Shown: in pieces, positions 58,067 to 64,000 of the stretch
Position numbering within the stretch: the stretch's first letter is position 1
Layout: the number at the start of each line of letters is the position of its first letter
NCBI RefSeq assembly: GCF_027579695.1
Contig: NC_083582.1
Location: 31,681,464-31,745,463, forward strand
Reading direction: 5' to 3'
Source: Neoarius graeffei
Taxonomy: Eukaryota > Chordata > Actinopteri > Siluriformes > Ariidae
DNA: 64,000 nucleotides
Program-made: the position numbers and the translations under genes
The notes under the pieces: generated by a model
What the model was told of the DNA's origin: nothing
Databases searched by the model: none
The model's input: only the letters and a program-made list of their open reading frames with translations

Positions 58067-58544
58067 GTAAGAGCTTGTAGCTCTGTATTGCAGAGCTGTT
58101 TGTGTGGACAGTAAATTTGTATGCACATATTTATGAGACTCTCTTGATACAGTAGGACATATCCAGACCTGAAGGTTTAGTCTTTTAGTAGGAATTAAAT
58201 GATATGTACAGAGGTAAGTTAGGCTACCTGTTGTTCAGGGACAGATGTGAAATATATAAATACCTCATTAAAATAAAATGGGCCAACAATCAAATATCCT
58301 CTTTTGAGGCAACAATATAATCAGTTAAAATATATTATGATGCTTCAGTCAGGTGGAAGTGCAATTAAAAAGAGAGCTCATGTAACACTGAGTAAATTCC
58401 CAGTTTATTTTACTTTCCTAATTTCCTTAAATCCTGTGTGTAAGTTTATATTTCACTAGTTTTTGAAATCTGTTTTACTCAACAGCGATAACAGACCTGA
58501 ACAAACCCTGGGAGATAAGAAGGAAAATGTGACAACCTTCTGTT
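58067..58544. other. Spacer
   Basis: AT-rich; no gene or named repeat is seen. Confidence 0.4.
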
Positions 58545-58795
58545 ACTGACAGCGAGCTTCACCTTACCCACGTGTTTCCGGTTTTAACGTTCACCTTATT
58601 GAACAAACTGCAAACCACTTTGTTGTCCATCATCATTTCGGTGGTGTTTCACACTCGCTGTCTGAGGTCCTGTGCTTTCTGTTTCTCTTTCATCACAACT
58701 CTTCGGTAGGAATTCCCTCCAAGCTCCGGTGTGAATCTCACACACAGGGAAAGACATGAAGACCAAATACTACTCTACTAAATAGTATGGAGAAG

Positions 58796-60653
58796 CAGGC
58801 GTGGTTTTAAGGGGTGGCAAAAGGTGGCAGTTGCCACTGTAAAAATATGTCTTGCCACCACAGTTGCCCCCTATTTTAAAAAGAATTATTTATTAAAACA
58901 CATTTTTGAAATTCAATTATCTCTCTACAGAGATACTAAGCCCTCATCTCATCTCTACCTACCGTTATTTACGTTATTTCACACCCCACCCCACCATTTT
59001 GAAATGGTTTCACCCAGAGAGAGACGTTCTTCTGAATGCTCAACTTCTGATGAGGCAACGTGCTGGAGCAAAGAGCTTTCACCTGATAGAACACAGTCTT
59101 GTCCTCATCTCATCTCCTTATCTGTAGCCGCTTTATCCTGTTCTACAGGGTCGCAGGCAAGCTGGAGCCTATCCCAGCTGACTACAGGTGAAAGGCAGGG
59201 TACACCCTGGACAAGTCGCCAGGTCATCACAGGGCTGACACATAGACACAGACAACCATTCACACTCACATTCACACCTACGGTCAATTTAGAGTCACCA
59301 GTTAACCTAACCTGCATGTCTTTGGACTGTGGGGGAAACCGGAGCACCCTGGAGGAAACCCACGCGGACACGGGGAGAACATGCAAACTCCGCACAGAAA
59401 GGCCCTTGCCGGTCACAGGGCTCGAACCCAGATCTTCTTGCTGTGAGGCGACAGTGCTAACCACTACACCACCGTGCCGCCCGCAGTCTTGTCCTTTCTA
59501 TGTTAAATGTATTTTGGTACTCAAATATTCTTTTAGCCCAGCTATCTTTATTATCAATATGTTTTATATTGGTTGGTCAGCAACTAGACTAGCACGCTAG
59601 TCTTGCTCCGCTAGCATAGAAGCTTTCGTTAGCTATCTGTCCCATGATCTGTCCTGACCTTAGTTTGCAGAGATTACACTAGCAGTAGCTCGCTAATCAA
59701 TGTGTAACTAACATTTTGTCAAGGCTGGCATTATGCCCTACCTATACTGTTAATGAGGTAATGTATTTATCATTCAGTTAAAATGTGCTAGTGGGATCCA
59801 TTTTACTTTTGTGCCAGGGAACCTTAACACTAGCACCCCTGTGCTACTTAGTGAGATTAGCTAGCCAGTGGTGGTATGGTAGTTTAATGTGTTGACATTT
59901 GACAAAGACAGATTACCCTTTTAAAACTTTTATATGTAGCTATATCTGGAAACTTGCATACAATAGCTACATGACATGGTTTTAACATCAGAGATGTTAA
60001 TTTTTTCTAAAACGTTAGTTTTTTGTTGGATGCAGTAGGCTATACAGTCATTGGTTGGATGTATGGAGTGCTGTCTCGCTAGGTTCCGGTAGTAGCTATA
60101 CCTGTAAGTTATGTTTTACTTTCTGTGTATGCTAGGCAATGAAATGAAAGCTAATAGTTTTGTAAAGTGATAGGCTTTAGAAAGTAAACAACTTGTGTGT
60201 TGTGTGTTTGCATTACTAGCAGGTCAGCCTAGCTCGCATTTTCGCCTGTGTGCTATTCAGTTTAGTGATATACTTAATTTGTTTCTTTTAGTTTTACAGA
60301 AATCGAGGATGAACACATCTGTATAAGTTTGAAATCTTCAGTAAAGATCCACAATCTAAACCATTCACTATCTGTCTATTTTTTGATACATCGCTAGGGC
60401 AGAATAGTTCCATTCAATGCTTGGGAATATACTTTCAGAAAAGATGGTTTAGATGGTTGAATCCGTTTTCCTTGATGGTACAATAGCTCAATACATATTT
60501 GACAAGATGACTTGATTGTGAGTCTTTCTTGAGCGTAAGTAAAAATGATTTCTACGATTTGCATAAACTGCTGCATCGACAACCTATGCCCCCCTCCTGG
60601 AACCTATGCCCCTCCTTTGCCACCCTAAGGAAAAATCTCTGGAGCCGCCACTG
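58796..60653 (+). mobile_element. Non-autonomous hAT element
   Basis: Begins CAGGCGTGG and ends CCGCCACTG, with a perfect 8-bp duplicate tggagaag (58788-58795 and 60654-60661), the hAT signature. No transposase frame was recognised. A SINE lies within. Confidence 0.8.
59106..59483 (-). mobile_element. tRNA-derived SINE inside the hAT element
   Basis: Duplicate cagtcttgtcct at 59094-59105 and 59484-59495. Confidence 0.88.
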
Positions 60654-60988
60654 TGGAGAAGTAGTGCGGATAACGAGGTGTCACACTGCTTTGGAACGCT
60701 CTTTAGTGATGTAGTATGCTTTTCCTGATGCTGCCAGGCTCTGGCCACGCCCATAGTGTCGTCATCAGTGGTGACGTTGAGAAAGTCACCTGAATAACCT
60801 CAAGTTTAGATTAAAAAAATATTAATAATATTTAAGACAGTTAAGTACATGAATAAAGACGATAATCTGAGAAGATAAATATAACCATATACACAACTAT
60901 ATACAATAATAAATACACACACACACCCTAGTGGTATGTGGTGTTGCAGAATTACAATGGTATTTGATTTTGGATTTTTTTAGGATCA

Positions 60989-61052
60989 GAAAGTGAAATT
61001 TCAACTTGTATAACTTTCATTACATTGTGCATCTCACTTGTTGCCTATAAAT
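60989..61052 (+). promoter_or_regulatory. Orphan interferon promoter: ISRE and TATA
   Basis: GAAAGTGAAA (60989-60998) and TATAAAT (61046-61052), spaced as in copies 1 and 2, but followed by a LINE instead of interferon exon 1. Confidence 0.75.
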
Positions 61053-61112
61053 CCTGAGTGTTAACAGTGCACAAGATGGTGATGGTAAAGTGTAGAGCAC
61101 TTCACACTCTTC

Positions 61113-61957
61113 AAACTTCCTGACTGACAGGAAGCAGCAGGTGAGGATGGGGAGCATCATATCCAGCACTCGGACTGTCAGCACTGGCGCCCCCCAAGGG
61201 TGTGTGCTCTCCCCACTGCTCTTCTTCCTTTATACCAACGACTGCACCTCAAGAGACCCGTCTGTTAAACTCCTGAAATTTGCAGACGATACAATGGTCA
61301 TCGGCTTCATCCGGGACGGTGGTGAGTCTGCATACAGACGGGAGGTTGAACGGCTGGTCTGGTGGTGCAGTCAGAACAATCTGGAGCTGAACACACTCAA
61401 AACTGTGGAGATGACAGTGGACTTTAGGAGGAACCCCCCCCACTCTGCTGCCCATCACCATCACCAACAACATTGTGACTGTCATTGAAAGCTTCAGGTT
61501 TCTGGGTTCCACAATCTCTCAGGACTTAAAGTGGGAGACAAACACAGTCACTATCATTAAAAAGGTCCAGCAGAGGTTGTACTTTCTGCGCCAGCTCAGG
61601 AAGCTCAACCTGCCTAAGGAGCTGCTGACACAATTCTACTCTGCCATCATTCAGTCTGTTCTTTGCTCTTCCATCACTGTTTGGTTTGGATCGGTCACCA
61701 AACAGGAGAAGAACAGACTGCAATGGACAATAAGGACTGCAGAGAAAATTATTGGTGTCAACCTGCCCTCCATCCAATACTTATACTTGTCCAGAGTCAG
61801 GAAACGGGCAGGTAACGTCTCTGCGGACCCATCACACCCTGGTCACAATCTGTTTAATCTTCTCCCCTCAGGGAGGCGATATAGATCACTGTATGCTAAA
61901 ACAACCAGACACAAGAATAGTTTCTTCCCTCAGGCTGTCTCTGTGATGAACAGCTAA
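61113..61957 (+). pseudogene. CR1/L2-type (Rex1-like) LINE RT fragment
   Basis: 5'-truncated RT. The first frame (61141-61488) has STGAPQGCVLSPLLFFLYTN and the active site FADDTMV. A frame change near 61440-61480 leads to 61475-61957 (FRFLGSTISQDLKWE, QRLYFLRQLRKLNLPKELL, LLPSGRRYRSLY, SFFPQAVSVMN) and the stop. It sits directly on the broken interferon promoter copy. Confidence 0.75.
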
Positions 61958-62033
61958 AATCCACATTCATATATCAGTAATATCACTTGCAAAATATCTG
62001 CACACTTATACTGTCATTCTGTGCTCACTGTGA

Positions 62034-62055
62034 CTTATATATATGTGTATATATA

Positions 62056-62089
<34 letters not shown>

Positions 62090-62090
62090 A
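62034..62090. repeat. (TA)n/(TG)n microsatellite
   Basis: Alternating tatata and tgtg tract between the two LINEs. Confidence 0.85.
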
Positions 62091-62093
62091 CTA

Positions 62094-64000
62094 ACAGCTG
62101 GATAGTACAGTGGTAATGCTCACTGACTACGACGCGGGAGATCGGGGTACGAATCCCGGTCGGGGCAAAACATCATCCAGTAAGGGTCCTTAGGCAAGAC
62201 CCCTCATGATATATCAGTCTACCTCAGGAATGAGTGAAGACATAACTGATAGAGTCATACTGGCTCAGATGTTGCCTGGGTCAACAAGGTCTGTGTCAGT
62301 TGCTAGGGACAAACTGATGAGAAATGGGCTACTGGAACAAGACATTGATGGATGAGGACAGAAAATATGGATTTGCTGGAATGCTACTATACAAGCAATC
62401 CCAGAGAGGGGGGATACATGCAGCGAATGCGAAACCCACAATCACACACAGTGTTCCAACATCTGTAATCGAAATCTACTATCACAACTACAGATTAATG
62501 AAATACAACAATGAGGTCAACAACAGGTCAGTGGGGAGATATCATCATCATCCCCACAACCAGATTGGGTACCAGGCAAGACAAGAGCTGCTGACCTGAG
62601 AAGGAAGATCGTGATGAATACTGACCCAGACGAATACTGAAGCTGAGTTGCCAAGTACCTTCAGAAGATCTACTAGTAGATGTGAATGCTGCTCTGAAGA
62701 CAATCTCCACAAGAACCATCACTGAGACTAACAAGCTGATACACAGTACAGCAACAGTAATCATGGAGATGCTTGGACACAAGGTGGGCTCGGGACATAA
62801 CAAACAGTATCCACGGAAGTATCCATGGAAGAGATGATTAGAGGCCAAGATAAAGGCAGCACGGAGAGAAGTTAGCCAGCTAGCTGAACTACAGAAAGGG
62901 AACATGGTGAATAAAGGGGCACCCAGGAAGTACAACTCACTCTCCATACCAGAGGCACTCGAAACTGCCAAACAGCGACTAACAGCTCTGGCCACCCAGT
63001 TGAAGAGATACACCAAGGAGGGAGAGGCCAGGAGAATAAACAAGCTGTTCTCCACTGAACCAGCCAAGGTGTACTCTCAGTGGCAGGGGAACAACAACCG
63101 GTCAGACCCACCAAGAGCTGAGGTGGAAAAATACTGGAAAGACATATGGGAAAGAAAGGCATCACACAACACCGATGCCCAATGGTTAGTGGACCTAAGA
63201 GCTGACCACAGCAACCTCCCAGAACAAGAACCAGTAACCATCTCAATGGCAGACGTCCAAGAAAGAGTGTCAAAGATGAAGAGCTGGACAGCACCAGGCC
63301 CCGATATGATCCATACGTACTGGCTGAAGAAGCTAACTGTACTCCATGAATGCCTAGCAGCACAGATGAACCAGCTGCTGAGGGATAAGACCCACCCAGA
63401 ATGGCTAACCCAAGGCAGGACAGGCCTAATCATGAAGGACCCCCAGAAGGGACCCATCCCATCCAACTACCGGCCAATTACCTGGAACTGTATAAGATCA
63501 ACAGGAACCTAAGGACCTTCATCCAGAACTCAATGGAAATGTGGAAGACAACCCTAGAGGCCAACTCAAAACCCATTGTCCAAGTCAACATCAAGTGCGG
63601 CATATACCAAGGAGATGCGCTATCACCACTGCTGTTCTGCATAGGCCTGAACCCCCTCAGTCAGATCATCACGAAGAGCGGCTACGGGTACCGATTCCGT
63701 AGTGGGGCAACAATCAGCCACCTGCTCTACATGGATGACATCAAGCTGTATGCCAGGAACGAGCGAGAAATAGACTCACTGATCCACACCACCCGGATCT
63801 ACAGCGATGACATAGGGATGTCATTCGGATTGGACAAGTGTGGCCGGATGGTCTCAAAGAGAGGCAAGATGATCCGGACTGAGGGGATTGGCCTACCAGA
63901 GGGCAACATAGGTGATATCCAAGACAGCTACAAGTACCTTGGCATCCCACAGGCTAATGGAAACCATGAAGAGGCCACAAGGAAGTCAACCACAGCCAAA
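62094..64000 (+). pseudogene. R4/Dong-type LINE, runs off the window
   Basis: A tRNA-like leader (gacgcgggagatcggggtac near 62131, then gaatcccggt) precedes a broken N-terminal region (62230-62900). The RT frame (62904-63512) has SWTAPGPDMIHTYWLKKL and SNYRPIT. After a loss near 63480 it continues as IYQGDALSPLLFCIGLNPLS, the active site LLYMDDIKLYA (about 63725) and DSYKYLGIPQA. The expected endonuclease end lies beyond the window. Clade named from remembered Dong/Rex6 proteins. Confidence 0.65.

Larger units (their letters stand above)
58545..61112 (+). pseudogene. Inverted third copy of the interferon upstream region
   Basis: 58555-58787 and 60654-61112 are the reverse complement of the region upstream of interferon copies 1 and 2. 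A hAT element splits them. At the right it keeps the ISRE and TATA box pointing rightwards, then breaks at 61112 before any coding exon, where a LINE begins. It lacks the SINE shared by copies 1 and 2. Confidence 0.8.

Overview
This window is nuclear DNA of a bony fish, most likely an otophysan such as a catfish (moderate confidence). Genes have GT-AG introns, two host gene families are recognisable (cd79b and type I interferon), and most of the rest is typical fish repeats: Tc1/mariner and hAT DNA transposons, tRNA-derived SINEs, Rex-type LINEs and Ty3/gypsy LTR elements.

Layout. 0.26-1.9 kb holds relics of a Tc1 and a Crypton-type element. 2.7-12.1 kb holds a complete five-exon cd79b gene (B-cell receptor Ig-beta) on the + strand. 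Its third intron has grown to about 7 kb through an internal duplication and a mariner element that itself carries a Gmr1-like Ty3/gypsy element. 12.6-25.4 kb is a five-level nest: mariner, then SINE, then LINE, then a Gmr1-like gypsy, then an apparently intact sushi/Tf1-type chromovirus. 26.5-32.6 kb and 47.1-53.4 kb are two paralogous ~6 kb duplicons. Each carries a type I interferon gene copy on the minus strand with its TATA box and ISRE. 32.8-37.7 kb is a third Gmr1-like gypsy, and 37.7-41.8 kb is a recent tandem duplication rich in SINEs. 42.5-46.2 kb holds a Crypton-like relic, Rex3-like LINEs and an LTR stub. 48.9-50.1 kb is a Kolobok-type element with a THAP exon. 54.2-58.1 kb is a hAT relic with nested insertions. 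58.5-61.1 kb is an inverted third copy of the interferon upstream region, split by a hAT element. 61.1-64.0 kb holds two LINEs, the last running off the window.

Biology. cd79b next to type I interferon genes matches a known teleost linkage. Both interferon copies look defective and the lesions differ: copy 1 has a 1-bp deletion in exon 4, copy 2 has lost the consensus at both splice sites of exon 2, and neither has an in-frame ATG where the signal peptide should start. Their promoters are nevertheless well conserved. The sushi-type element is the most complete mobile element here. Its two 480-bp LTRs read as identical, gag and pol are open, and it shows an 11-nt self-priming site, a canonical -1 frameshift heptamer with a predicted pseudoknot, and tRNA-like A/B boxes in U5. 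The three Gmr1-like elements have integrase upstream of reverse transcriptase, the reverse of ordinary gypsy order, and all are broken.

All calls come from reading the sequence by eye. Element names rest on remembered family features and were not confirmed by database search.
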